DNA of 17,139 bases from Clostridiales bacterium (GCA_021203115.1 JAJQBV010000187.1:1-17139), one strand, 5' to 3'; shown: positions 1 through 7,277, counted from the first letter of the stretch. Numbers and translations are program-made. Notes: a model not told the origin generated them from the sequence alone.

Positions 1-25
1 TTTAAATCATTGCAGGATGAAATGT

Positions 26-54
26 TTGACGAAACTTTTCCCCTGTGCTATACT
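26..54 (+). promoter_or_regulatory. Sigma-A-type promoter for the small membrane protein gene
   Basis: A -35 box TTGACG (26-31) and a -10 box TATACT (49-54) are separated by exactly 17 bases, five of six matches to consensus in each box. Transcription would start near position 61, about 26 bases before the start codon at 87. This is one of the two best promoters in the window. Confidence 0.8.
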
Positions 55-86
55 CTTTTCAGTTTATTGTCAAAGGAGTCTTTCAC

Positions 87-317
87 ATGAGTCAGGAAAA
101 GGTTGACCGTTACAAAGAACATAAAAAAAACCGCCAGAAGGAGATGAAGCAGGCCAAGCGCCGTTCGATGCTTGCGAAGCTGATCGGCACCCTCGCCGCC
201 GCTGCCATCGTCATCTGGCTCGGCTTTTCCGGATACAGCGCTTATCAGAGCAATGTCACGACCGAGACGATCACGGTCAATACCTCCGGTATTTCGGACT
301 ATCTGGGTACCCTGTAA
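87..317 (+). CDS. Small single-pass membrane protein of unknown function (76 aa)
   Basis: I do not recognise a named family. The start at 87 is chosen because AAAGGAG (72-78) lies 8 bases upstream; an upstream in-frame ATG at 45 lies inside the promoter and is not credible. Residues 1-28 are very rich in Lys, Arg, Glu and Gln and probably helical and cytoplasmic. Residues about 29-49 (Leu-Ala-Lys-Leu-Ile through Trp44 and Gly49) form one hydrophobic segment. The last 25 residues are Ser/Thr/Asn-rich and would lie outside. The positive-inside rule predicts N-in, C-out. The gene has its own strong promoter and is followed by a hairpin and a terminator, so it is probably a single-gene transcript. 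No catalytic motif is visible. Confidence 0.75.
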   Translation: MSQEKVDRYKEHKKNRQKEMKQAKRRSMLAKLIGTLAAAAIVIWLGFSGYSAYQSNVTTETITVNTSGISDYLGTL

Positions 318-336
318 ACATAGAATGTTTCAGGGT
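309..336 (+). other. Stem-loop overlapping the stop codon of the small membrane protein gene
   Basis: ACCCTG (309-314) and AAACAT (316-321) pair with ATGTTT (325-330) and CAGGGT (331-336), giving a 12-bp stem with one bulged T (315) and a 3-base loop. The TAA stop (315-317) lies inside it. No T-run follows, so by itself it is not an intrinsic terminator; it could protect the 3' end of the mRNA. That role is inference. Confidence 0.5.
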
Positions 337-349
337 CAGTCAAATTTGC

Positions 350-406
350 AAAAACAGCTTCGGATGCCTGCATGAACCCCATATCAGCATCCGTAAGCTG
401 TTTTTT
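350..406. terminator. Bidirectional intrinsic terminator between the small membrane protein gene and pyrD
   Basis: ACAGCTT-CGGATGC (354-367) pairs with GCATCCG (387-393) and AAGCTGT (395-401), a 14-bp stem with one bulged T (394) and a 19-base loop. An A-run (350-354) precedes it and a T-run (401-406) follows, so it can terminate transcription on both strands. It sits between two convergent genes, where a shared terminator is expected. Confidence 0.85.
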
Positions 407-431
407 GTTACTTTATCTGATTTGATAAACT

Positions 432-1337
432 TTACCGCACTGCACCCCGCAGCGCATTGATATCTTTTATATCCCCTTTTTCCAGATATTTTTCAATTCC
501 ATCCACAATCTCCATGGTCACAGCCGGGTTTGTGAAATTCGCCGTCCCGACGCTGACCGCGGTCGCCCCGGCGAGAATCATTTCCAGCGCGTCCTCCGCG
601 CTCGCAATGCCGCCCATCCCGATGATCGGAATATGAACTGCCTGCGCCGTCTGATATACCATGCGCACCGCGACCGGATGAACCGCCGGGCCGGAGAGTC
701 CGCCGGTTTTGTTTGCGATGGCGAATGTCCGCCGGTTGACATCGATCTTCATGCCGGTCAGCGTGTTGATCAGAGAAACGGCATCCGCGCCGCCCGCTTC
801 CGCCGCCTTCGCCATGACTGTGATATCTGTCACATTCGGGCTCAATTTCATGATGACGGGCTGCCGCGCCGCCCTTTTGCAGGCTTTTGTGATCGCCTCC
901 ACAGCCTTCGGGTCCTGCCCGAAAGCAATCCCGCCCTCTTTCACGTTGGGGCAGGAGATATTGATCTCCAACATGTCGACGGGCTGGTCAGCCAGCCGCT
1001 CAACCACCTCGCAGTAGTCCTCCTCCGACCGGCCGCAGACATTCACGATAATTTTCGTGTCATATTTTTTCAGAAACGGAATGTCCCGGCGAATGAACAC
1101 GTCGATGCCCGGATTCTGCAGCCCGATGGCGTTGAGCATGCCGCCGGAGACCTCCGCGATCCGCGGCGTCGGGTTGCCCGGCCACGGAACGTTTGCCACG
1201 CCTTTCGTCACCACCGCTCCCAGACGGTTCAGATCGACAAACTCGGAAAATTCTTCCCCGGAACCGAAGGTACCGGAGGCTGTCATGACCGGATTCTGAA
1301 ACTCCACTCCGGCAATCGTCACTTTTGTATTGATCAC
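432..1337 (-). CDS. pyrD: Dihydroorotate dehydrogenase B, catalytic subunit PyrD
   Basis: Oxidises dihydroorotate to orotate, the fourth step of UMP synthesis, in the cytosol. The 301-residue protein has the class 1B pattern: an FMN-binding TIM barrel, the active-site loop N-I-S-C-P-N with the catalytic base Cys129, V-T-K-G near residue 45, G-G-L-S-G-P-A and a glycine-rich I-G-M-G-G-I phosphate-binding segment near the C terminus. Class 1B enzymes pass electrons to NAD through the partner PyrK, which is encoded immediately upstream and overlaps by 4 bases (ATGA), so translational coupling is likely. It is the last gene of the pyrC-pyrF-pyrK-pyrD operon and is followed by the bidirectional terminator. 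Length is normal for the family. Confidence 0.97.
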   Translation of the reverse strand: MINTKVTIAGVEFQNPVMTASGTFGSGEEFSEFVDLNRLGAVVTKGVANVPWPGNPTPRIAEVSGGMLNAIGLQNPGIDVFIRRDIPFLKKYDTKIIVNVCGRSEEDYCEVVERLADQPVDMLEINISCPNVKEGGIAFGQDPKAVEAITKACKRAARQPVIMKLSPNVTDITVMAKAAEAGGADAVSLINTLTGMKIDVNRRTFAIANKTGGLSGPAVHPVAVRMVYQTAQAVHIPIIGMGGIASAEDALEMILAGATAVSVGTANFTNPAVTMEIVDGIEKYLEKGDIKDINALRGAVR

Positions 1338-2104
1338 AGCTCCACCTCCCCGGCCTCAAACACCGGCCCTTCCTTGCAGATCCGTTTGTTGTGTACATTG
1401 GAGTGTCCGTCCACCTCCGTCGACTGACAGACGCAGGCAAGGCATGCGCCGATTCCGCAGGCCATCCGCTCTTCCAGAGAGAGGTAGCACTCCGTGCCGG
1501 TTTCTTTTGCGTACTCCTTCAGCGCCCGGAGCATCGGGGTTGGTCCGCAGGCATAGATGATGTCGGCAGACAGGCCTTTCGCACGAACCGCGTCCAGGAC
1601 ATTTCCCTTTGTGCCGACGCTCCCGTCCTCCGTCGCGATGTAAACCTTTGCCTGACGCTGAAACTCCTCCATCAGAAAAAGATGGCTGTCGCGGTAACCC
1701 AATATGATCTGTTTCTCACAGTCCAGTTGCTTCGCCAGCTCCAGCATGGGCGGAATGCCGATGCCGCCGCCGATCAGGAACGCTTTCTTTTTTTTCAGTG
1801 TGTAGCCGTTACCGAGCGGACCGGTCACCCGGATCATATCGCCCTTTTGCTTCGCGGAAAATTCCGCGGTTCCCTTTCCCGCAATGCGGTAAACCATGCG
1901 TATTGCGCTCCGTCCGCAGTCGATCTCACAGATGCTGATGGGACGCGGAAGCAGGCGGCTGTTATCGTCACAGTAGAGAGACAAAAACTGGCCGGGGTAC
2001 GCTGCCGCCGCGATCTGTTCCGTTTGAATCCACAGGCTGTAAATGTCCGGGGCAATCTGCTCCTGAGACAGGATCACCGCCTGCTCCTGAAATTTTTCTG
2101 ACAT
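1334..2104 (-). CDS. pyrK: Dihydroorotate dehydrogenase B, electron transfer subunit PyrK
   Basis: Carries electrons from the FMN of PyrD through a 2Fe-2S cluster and FAD to NAD. The 256-residue protein has the ferredoxin-reductase layout: an FAD-binding segment with R-P-I-S near residues 50-60, a nucleotide-binding G-G-G-I-G-I-P-P-M motif in the middle, and a C-terminal cluster motif with Cys216, Cys221, Cys224 and Cys243. An extra Cys226 lies inside the motif. The gene starts 16 bases after pyrF ends and its last 4 bases overlap the start of pyrD, matching the fixed stoichiometry of the PyrD2-PyrK2 complex. Length and order are typical of Gram-positive bacteria. Confidence 0.97.
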   Translation of the reverse strand: MSEKFQEQAVILSQEQIAPDIYSLWIQTEQIAAAAYPGQFLSLYCDDNSRLLPRPISICEIDCGRSAIRMVYRIAGKGTAEFSAKQKGDMIRVTGPLGNGYTLKKKKAFLIGGGIGIPPMLELAKQLDCEKQIILGYRDSHLFLMEEFQRQAKVYIATEDGSVGTKGNVLDAVRAKGLSADIIYACGPTPMLRALKEYAKETGTECYLSLEERMACGIGACLACVCQSTEVDGHSNVHNKRICKEGPVFEAGEVEL

Positions 2105-2120
2105 AATTTCCTCCGAATCG

Positions 2121-3041
2121 TTACTTCCGTGCGCCGCGGATATCCTCAGCCATATCGATCACTGCCTGCCGGGACGCCTCCGCGAAATGCTCCGCCCCGA
2201 AGTGTGCATAGGCTTCCTGTTTGTAGGCCGCGATGATGCCGCGCGAGGAATTCACGATAGCGCCGAGACCGTCCTTATTGAAATAATGCACCAGATCCTT
2301 GCCCTTTCCGCCCTGCGCGCCGTAGCCCGGCACAAGGATGAAGCTGTTCGGCATGACCTTTCGCAGAACCTTTCCGATCTCCGGATAGGTCGCGCCGACC
2401 ACAGCGCCGATTGCGCTGTAAGACGCTCCCATACAGTCCGCGCCCCACGCCGCAACCTTCTCGGCCACATGCTCATACAGCGGCTTTCCGTCAATCATGC
2501 GATCCTGAAACTCTCCGCTGGAAGGGTTGGAGGTCTTCACCAGAATGAAAAGCCCCTTTTTCTCCTCCCTGCAGACATCGACAAACGGGCGGATCCCGTC
2601 TGTTCCGAGATAGGGATTTACCGTGATAAAATCCTCGTCAAAGGCGGTGCAGGTTTTGCTTCCCACCTGTACTTTCCCGAGATGACCGGCCGCATAGGCT
2701 GCCGATGTCGAACCGATGTCGCCCCGCTTTACATCACCGATCACAACCAGATCCTTTTCGTGGCAATACTCAATCGTTTTCTGAAAGGCTTTCATGCCAT
2801 CCACGCCAAACTGCTCGTACATCGCGACCTGCGGCTTTACCGCCGGGATCAGGTCATAAGTCGCATCGATAATCTCCTTATTAAACTGCCAGATTGCCTC
2901 CGCGGCGCCTGCCAGCGTCTCGCCGTACTCCGCAAAAGCCGCCTTCTGAATGTGCTCCGGCACATAGGACAGCATCGGATCCAGTCCCACTACGATGGGC
3001 GCGCCGGTCTTCTGAATCTTTCGAATCAATTTGTCAATCAT
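2121..3041 (-). CDS. pyrF: Orotidine 5'-phosphate decarboxylase (long, type 2)
   Basis: Converts OMP to UMP, the last step of de novo pyrimidine synthesis. At 306 residues it belongs to the longer PyrF group rather than the roughly 240-residue Bacillus form. The catalytic charged network is visible: V-G-L-D-P near residues 18-22, Lys69 in P-A-V-K-P, and D103-V-K-R-G-D108, where Lys105 and Asp108 are expected catalytic residues. A V-P-G-Y-G-A-Q-G-G segment near residue 240 would bind the phosphate. It starts 22 bases after pyrC ends, with GGAGACC just upstream of the ATG, so it is part of the pyr operon. Confidence 0.96.
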   Translation of the reverse strand: MIDKLIRKIQKTGAPIVVGLDPMLSYVPEHIQKAAFAEYGETLAGAAEAIWQFNKEIIDATYDLIPAVKPQVAMYEQFGVDGMKAFQKTIEYCHEKDLVVIGDVKRGDIGSTSAAYAAGHLGKVQVGSKTCTAFDEDFITVNPYLGTDGIRPFVDVCREEKKGLFILVKTSNPSSGEFQDRMIDGKPLYEHVAEKVAAWGADCMGASYSAIGAVVGATYPEIGKVLRKVMPNSFILVPGYGAQGGKGKDLVHYFNKDGLGAIVNSSRGIIAAYKQEAYAHFGAEHFAEASRQAVIDMAEDIRGARK

Positions 3042-3063
3042 AACTGGTCTCCTTTATTTTTTA

Positions 3064-4338
3064 TCACTCAGCGTATGCTACTTCCCCGTCAACGATGGCG
3101 GCTATTACCTTCCCGCTCAGCTCCCGCCCCGCAAACGGTGTATTTCTCCCCTTCGAGAAAAACTCCTCCGGATCCACCACCCACTCACGCTTTGCGTCAA
3201 AGACCGTGAGATCGGCCGGTGCTCCGATTTCGATCACACCCTTATTCAGACCGAGGATTTTCGCAGGATTGTAGCTCATCTTCTCCGCCATCTGCATCAC
3301 GGTCAAAAGCCCCGGTTTCACCAGACTGGTATAGGCAAGCGCAGCTGCCGTCTCCAGCCCCACGATTCCGAACGGCGCTTTCCGGATGCCCTGTGCCTTC
3401 TCCTCGGCCGAGTGCGGCGCGTGATCCGTGGCGATTACGTCCATGATATCCGTCGACAGCCCGCGCTGCAGCGCCTCCACATCCTCCCGCGTGCGAAGTG
3501 GCGGATTCATTTTGTAGTTGGCATCGTCCCCGTCGATTTCCTCCGAGGACATTGCAAAATGATGCGGGCAAACCTCTGCCGTCACGGGAATGCCGTTCTC
3601 CTTCGCCAGACGAACCATCTCCACACTGTCCTTTGTCGAGCAATGGCAGAGATGCAGCCGTGCGCCGGTCTCCTTCGCCAGCAAAATATCCCGCGCGACG
3701 ATGACATCCTCCACTGCGTTTGTGATACCCGGCATTCCCATGGCCTCGGACTTCGCATCGGCGTTTAAGACGCCGCCGCAGACCATGTTAATATCCTCGC
3801 AGTGCGCCAGCACCGTCATATTCTCCTCCGCCGCGATCCGCATGGCCTCGCGGTAGAGGCCGGCATCCATCACGGATTTGCCGTCCTCGCTGATGCAGAT
3901 ACAGCCCGCCCGCGCCATGCCGCGGATGTCGGAGAGCTCCTTTCCCAGCATCCCCCGCGTCACGGAGCCGACCTGCAGCACATGTGCCTTCGTCACCTCT
4001 GCCGCGCGTTTTTTCACATATTCAATGACCTCCGGACAATCCGCCACCGGCTTCGTGTTCGGCATGGCGACAATCGTTGTAAAACCGCCGTGAAGGGCCG
4101 CCGCGCCGCCCGTGGCGATATCCTCCTTATAAGTCAACCCGGGGTCGCGCAGATGCACATGCATATCGATAAATCCCGGCATAACGTAAGCGCCCGCCGC
4201 ATCGATGACATGGTCTGCTTCCGCCGCGATGGAAGGTTGGATATCCGCAATCATGCCGTCCCGAATCAGGATGTCCGCTTCTCGCTCCGTCTTATCTCCC
4301 GGATTTACCGCAATTCCGTTTTTTATCAGAAGTGTCAT
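3064..4338 (-). CDS. pyrC: Dihydroorotase PyrC (class I, multifunctional zinc hydrolase fold)
   Basis: Cyclises carbamoyl aspartate to dihydroorotate, the third step of the pathway. The start at 4338 gives 424 residues, the usual length; a further in-frame ATG at 4377 would add 13 unconserved residues and lacks the AAAGGA ribosome site that precedes 4338. Zinc ligands of class I enzymes are present: His60-x-His62 in D-M-H-V-H-L-R-D-P-G with substrate Arg64, the bridging Asp152 in S-E-D-G, His179, His232, and catalytic Asp305 in A-T-D-H-A-P-H. It is the first pyr gene here. pyrB, pyrE and carAB are not in the window. No PyrR-type attenuator is recognisable in the 86 bases upstream, so regulation is unresolved. 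Confidence 0.97.
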   Translation of the reverse strand: MTLLIKNGIAVNPGDKTEREADILIRDGMIADIQPSIAAEADHVIDAAGAYVMPGFIDMHVHLRDPGLTYKEDIATGGAAALHGGFTTIVAMPNTKPVADCPEVIEYVKKRAAEVTKAHVLQVGSVTRGMLGKELSDIRGMARAGCICISEDGKSVMDAGLYREAMRIAAEENMTVLAHCEDINMVCGGVLNADAKSEAMGMPGITNAVEDVIVARDILLAKETGARLHLCHCSTKDSVEMVRLAKENGIPVTAEVCPHHFAMSSEEIDGDDANYKMNPPLRTREDVEALQRGLSTDIMDVIATDHAPHSAEEKAQGIRKAPFGIVGLETAAALAYTSLVKPGLLTVMQMAEKMSYNPAKILGLNKGVIEIGAPADLTVFDAKREWVVDPEEFFSKGRNTPFAGRELSGKVIAAIVDGEVAYAE

Positions 4339-4378
4339 AGGTTGGTTCCTTTCTATTTGCAGTATGCCATCTGACAAA

Positions 4379-4438
4379 TTATTGGTTTAGTTGCTTTTCA
4401 CAAAAGTCCTTTAACAGCGGAATATCAGGCGGCCGCAT
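4379..4438 (-). other. Possible 19-codon remnant or leader frame overlapping the nucleotidyltransferase stop
   Basis: An ATG at 4438 opens a short frame (Met-Arg-Pro-Pro-Asp-Ile-Pro-Leu-Leu-Lys...) that overlaps the end of the nucleotidyltransferase gene in another frame and stops with TAA at 4379-4381. HEPN partner genes of MNT nucleotidyltransferases often begin at exactly such an overlap, so this could be the stump of a lost partner or an untranslated coincidence. There is no good ribosome site, and 19 codons are too few for a family call. Confidence 0.2.
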
Positions 4439-4751
4439 ACAAATTCACCTTCTCTTTCCAAATATGATCTCTAAATTGAATTTCACTGGACATCTGTACC
4501 GGCTGTTGCAAAGATTGTACAGTAATTACGTCGATTTTCTTTTCTAATGACGCTTCCAGATCGCAATATAATTCTCCTAAGGCAAAAAGCCCCTTTATTT
4601 GAGTTCCTGAAACATCAACAAGTAAATCAACATCGCTGTCTTCTGTGGCTGTTCCTCGCGCATAAGAGCCAAAAAGATACACCGCCGGAAGCTTATATTT
4701 TTCTGCCACAGGCAAAATTCGTCTTGAAATTTCCTCTATTGTATAGATCAT
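4425..4751 (-). CDS. MNT-type minimal nucleotidyltransferase domain protein, without HEPN partner
   Basis: A 108-residue polymerase-beta-like nucleotidyltransferase. The signature G28-S29-Y-A-R-G followed by S39-D40-V-D42-L is intact, giving the nucleotide-binding loop and the two metal-binding Asp residues, so it should be catalytically competent. In MntA-HepT systems such proteins add AMP to a HEPN RNase toxin and silence it. Here no HEPN gene follows: the next full gene is pyrC, 86 bases on. The ATG at 4751 follows a perfect AGGAGG with 9 bases spacing. The gene is visibly richer in A+T than pyrC and thyA, which suggests acquisition from elsewhere. With no terminator seen before pyrC, it may be cotranscribed with the pyr genes. 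Target unknown. Confidence 0.9.
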   Translation of the reverse strand: MIYTIEEISRRILPVAEKYKLPAVYLFGSYARGTATEDSDVDLLVDVSGTQIKGLFALGELYCDLEASLEKKIDVITVQSLQQPVQMSSEIQFRDHIWKEKVNLYAAA

Positions 4752-4770
4752 AACCGATTACCTCCTGCAC

Positions 4771-4785
4771 TGAAAATCATTTTCA
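4771..4785 (-). promoter_or_regulatory. Fur-family-like 7-1-7 palindromic operator
   Basis: TGAAAATCATTTTCA is a perfect 15-bp palindrome (7-1-7). Against the Gram-positive Fur consensus TGATAATnATTATCA it differs at one position per half. It touches the -10 box (4785-4790) of the nucleotidyltransferase promoter and covers the expected transcription start, an ideal place for repression. Fur is the best guess from sequence; PerR or Zur, which use the same 7-1-7 layout, or an unrelated factor remain possible. Confidence 0.5.
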
Positions 4786-4813
4786 TTATAAAGAATTCTT
4801 CCGATAAATACAA
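4785..4813 (-). promoter_or_regulatory. Promoter of the nucleotidyltransferase gene
   Basis: On the minus strand a perfect -10 TATAAT (4790-4785) is preceded, with a 17-base spacer, by TTGTAT (4813-4808), which keeps the TTG of a -35 box. Transcription would start near 4778, about 27 bases before the ATG at 4751. Confidence 0.65.
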
Positions 4814-4947
4814 TCTTTTCATTTATTTTATACAGCTATCCTACAATTTTAAATTGGGGAATACTTTTCAGTAACCTCTTTTTTTGAGGGGGAAAGTGTG
4901 CTATCATATTTGAACAGTGTTTTTATTATACTGGGCGGAGGGACGAG

Positions 4948-5796
4948 ATGAGCTACGCAGATACTGTATTCATCGACATGTGCAGGGATATCATTCAAAA
5001 CGGCGTCAGCACGGAGGGAGAAAAGGTGCGGCCGAAGTGGGAGGACGGCAGCAGCGCTTACACGATCAAGAAATTCGGCGTTGTGAACCGCTACGACCTG
5101 TCGAAGGAGTTCCCCGCGCTGACACTGCGGCGGACTGCGATCAAGAGCTGTACCGACGAGATGCTCTGGATCTGGCAGCAGAAGTCAAACAACATCCATG
5201 ATCTGCACAGCCATGTCTGGGACGCGTGGGCCGACGAGGACGGTTCCATCGGCAAGGCCTACGGATATCAGATGGGCGTGAAGCATCAGTATAAAGAGGG
5301 GATGATGGATCAGGTTGACCGTGTCATCTATGACCTGAAAAACAACCCGTACAGCCGCAGAATTATGACGAATCTCTATGTTCATCAGGATCTGCATGAG
5401 ATGAACCTTTACCCCTGCGCGTACAGCATGACCTTCAACGTGACGAAGCGCCCCGGCGAGGAAAAGCTGATCTTAAACGGCATCTTAAACCAGCGGTCGC
5501 AGGATGTGCTGGCGGCCAACAACTGGAATGTCTGCCAATACGCTGTGCTTCTGCATATGCTGGCGCAGGTCTGCGGGATGCAGGTTGGCGAGCTGGTGCA
5601 TGTCATCGCGGATGCCCACATTTACGACCGCCATATCCCACTGATCGAGGAGCTCATCACACGCGAGCCCTACCCTGCGCCGACCTTCTGGCTCAACCCG
5701 GAGGTCACCGATTTTTACAAATTCACGCGGGATGATGTGAAGCTGCTCAACTACGAAACTGGGCCGCAGATCACGAACATCCCGGTAGCGGTGTGA
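4948..5796 (+). CDS. thyA: Thymidylate synthase ThyA (phi3T / B. subtilis ThyA type)
   Basis: Methylates dUMP to dTMP with methylene-tetrahydrofolate, releasing dihydrofolate. The 282-residue protein has the catalytic Cys157 in Y-P-C-A-Y, the phosphate-binding Arg137-Arg138 pair, R183-S-Q-D186, and D-A-H-I-Y near residue 222. The segments E-M-L-W-I-W-Q-Q-K-S-N-N (71-82) and N-P-E-V-T-D-F-Y-K-F-T (250-260), and the ending P-V-A-V, match my recollection of the B. subtilis ThyA/phage phi3T enzyme rather than the common ThyB type. The usual P-F-N before the folate site reads N-N-W-N-V (191-195). GGAGGG lies 5 bases before the ATG. folA begins 16 bases downstream, so dihydrofolate is made and recycled by neighbouring gene products. 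No confident promoter was found upstream. Confidence 0.96.
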   Translation: MSYADTVFIDMCRDIIQNGVSTEGEKVRPKWEDGSSAYTIKKFGVVNRYDLSKEFPALTLRRTAIKSCTDEMLWIWQQKSNNIHDLHSHVWDAWADEDGSIGKAYGYQMGVKHQYKEGMMDQVDRVIYDLKNNPYSRRIMTNLYVHQDLHEMNLYPCAYSMTFNVTKRPGEEKLILNGILNQRSQDVLAANNWNVCQYAVLLHMLAQVCGMQVGELVHVIADAHIYDRHIPLIEELITREPYPAPTFWLNPEVTDFYKFTRDDVKLLNYETGPQITNIPVAV

Positions 5797-5812
5797 AAAA
5801 AGGAGGAGCTTC

Positions 5813-6298
5813 ATGAACCTGATTGCAGCCGTCGATTCCAACTGGGCCATCGGCCTGAAAAACAAACTTCTGGTTCACATTCCGGACGACATGAAATTTT
5901 TCCGCCAGACTACCACGGGCAAGGTGGTCGTCATGGGGCGGAAAACGCTGGAGAGTTTTCCCAACAGCCGCCCGCTGGCGAACCGGGTCAACATTGTCCT
6001 GACGCGTGACCCCGATTATACCGTGAAAGGAGCCGTCGTCGTCCACGATATGGACGAGCTTCACGCAGAGATGGCGAAGTACCCCTCCGAGGATATCTAT
6101 GTCATCGGCGGAGAGAGCATCTACCGCCAGCTCGTGGATGAGTGCAATGTCGCCCATATCACGAAAATCAACTACGCCTACGAGGCAGACGCGTATTTTC
6201 CGAACCTCGATGAAAAGCCGGAGTGGCACATCACGGCGGATAGCGAAGAGCAGACCTATTTCGATCTTGAATATTATTTTTATAAATACGAGAAGTAA
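5813..6298 (+). CDS. folA: Dihydrofolate reductase
   Basis: Reduces dihydrofolate to tetrahydrofolate with NADPH, restoring the cofactor oxidised by ThyA. The 161-residue length is normal. Visible family features are the N-terminal strand M-N-L-I-A-A-V-D, the substrate acid in I-P-D-D26-M-K-F-F, the NADPH-binding G42-R-K-T-L-E-S-F segment, and V-I-G-G-E-S-I-Y near residue 100. A strong AAGGAGG ribosome site precedes the ATG. It lies in one operon with thyA (16-base gap) and the downstream transporter gene (10-base gap). Confidence 0.97.
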   Translation: MNLIAAVDSNWAIGLKNKLLVHIPDDMKFFRQTTTGKVVVMGRKTLESFPNSRPLANRVNIVLTRDPDYTVKGAVVVHDMDELHAEMAKYPSEDIYVIGGESIYRQLVDECNVAHITKINYAYEADAYFPNLDEKPEWHITADSEEQTYFDLEYYFYKYEK

Positions 6299-6308
6299 GA
6301 GGTTCAAT

Positions 6309-7259
6309 ATGAGCAACTTTTTATTCAGTGTGAATGTCACCATCCCCATCTTTCTCGTGATGGTGGTCGGCTATTTTCTGAGACGGATCGGCATTTTAAA
6401 CGAAAATTTCGTCAACGTCTCAAACAAATTCAACTTCACGGTCGCGCTGCCGGTGCTGCTGTACAAGGATCTGGCCAGCGTGGATATTCTGGAGGTTTTC
6501 GATTTAAAGTATGTCCTTTTCTGTGCACTTGCCACATCCGCGGGCTTCTGGGGATCGTGGGCGATCGCGAAGCTGACCCTGAAGGATCGCTCCCTTCGCG
6601 GCGCGTTTACGCAGGCGGCCTTCCGCAGCAGTGCGGCGGTCATGGGACTGGCCTTCATTCAGAATATTTACGGAGAATCCGCCATGGGATCCCTGATGAT
6701 CATCGGCGCAGTTCCGCTGTACAACATCTACTCGGTCATTGTTCTGACCTTTGAGGGCGATTACCCGGAGGGGGAGCGGGACACCGGCAAGATCAAACAG
6801 GCCTGTGTCAATATCCTGAAAAACCCGATCATCATCGCCATCGTCATCGGTGTGGTTGTGGCGCTGCTCGGCAATCCGATGCCTACACTGGTCAACTCCA
6901 CGGTAGAGAACATTGCAAAGATGGCCACGCCGCTGGCACTGATCGGCCTTGGCGCCGGGTTCGAGGGAAGGAAAGCCCTGAAAAAGATCAAGCCGACGCT
7001 GGGCGCATCCTTTATCAAGCTGATCGCACAGGCGGCAATCTTCCTCCCGCTGGCGGCCCATCTCGGGTTTACGGGGGAGAAAATGGTGGCGCTGGCCATC
7101 ATGCTCGCCGGACCGGCCACACCCAGTTGTTACATCATGGCGAAAAACATGCACAACGACGGTGTCCTCACCGCCAGCATCGTGGTGGCGACAACTCTGC
7201 TCGCCTCGGTGACGCTGACTGCATGGATCTTCATCCTGCGGAGTGTAGGATGGATATAA
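6309..7259 (+). CDS. AEC (auxin efflux carrier) family transporter
   Basis: An integral membrane protein of 316 residues, the usual size for this family, with a run of roughly ten hydrophobic segments from residue 7 to the C terminus. The first segment (I-P-I-F-L-V-M-V-V-G-Y-F-L-R-R-I-G) and the N-K-F-N-F near residue 38 are typical of the family, as is the G-P-A-T-P-S segment late in the protein. Bacterial AEC proteins move malate, malonate or other small organic anions; the substrate here cannot be told from sequence. The start at 6309 is chosen because AAGAGG precedes it and hydrophobicity begins directly after; longer in-frame extensions run back through folA. It is the last gene of the thyA-folA unit, and its link to folate metabolism is only positional. 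Confidence 0.88.
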   Translation: MSNFLFSVNVTIPIFLVMVVGYFLRRIGILNENFVNVSNKFNFTVALPVLLYKDLASVDILEVFDLKYVLFCALATSAGFWGSWAIAKLTLKDRSLRGAFTQAAFRSSAAVMGLAFIQNIYGESAMGSLMIIGAVPLYNIYSVIVLTFEGDYPEGERDTGKIKQACVNILKNPIIIAIVIGVVVALLGNPMPTLVNSTVENIAKMATPLALIGLGAGFEGRKALKKIKPTLGASFIKLIAQAAIFLPLAAHLGFTGEKMVALAIMLAGPATPSCYIMAKNMHNDGVLTASIVVATTLLASVTLTAWIFILRSVGWI

Positions 7260-7277
7260 TGTTAGGTAGATAAGTGA

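Noticed and set aside
633..1427. Long plus-strand reading frame opposite pyrD (264 codons)
   Set aside because: It is the antisense of the clearly real pyrD and pyrK genes, Arg/His-rich with no domain; such frames are expected in G+C-rich coding DNA.
2187..3209. 340-codon plus-strand frame opposite pyrF
   Set aside because: Antisense shadow of pyrF; composition is unlike a protein and there is no ribosome site.
4844..4856. CAATTTTAAATTG palindrome upstream of thyA as an operator
   Set aside because: It is a low-complexity A/T palindrome in an A+T-rich gap, with no matching known site and no confident promoter next to it.
4884..4910. thyA promoter TTGAGG with TATCAT or CATATT
   Set aside because: Spacers are 12 or 15 bases, outside the good range; not listed as a feature.
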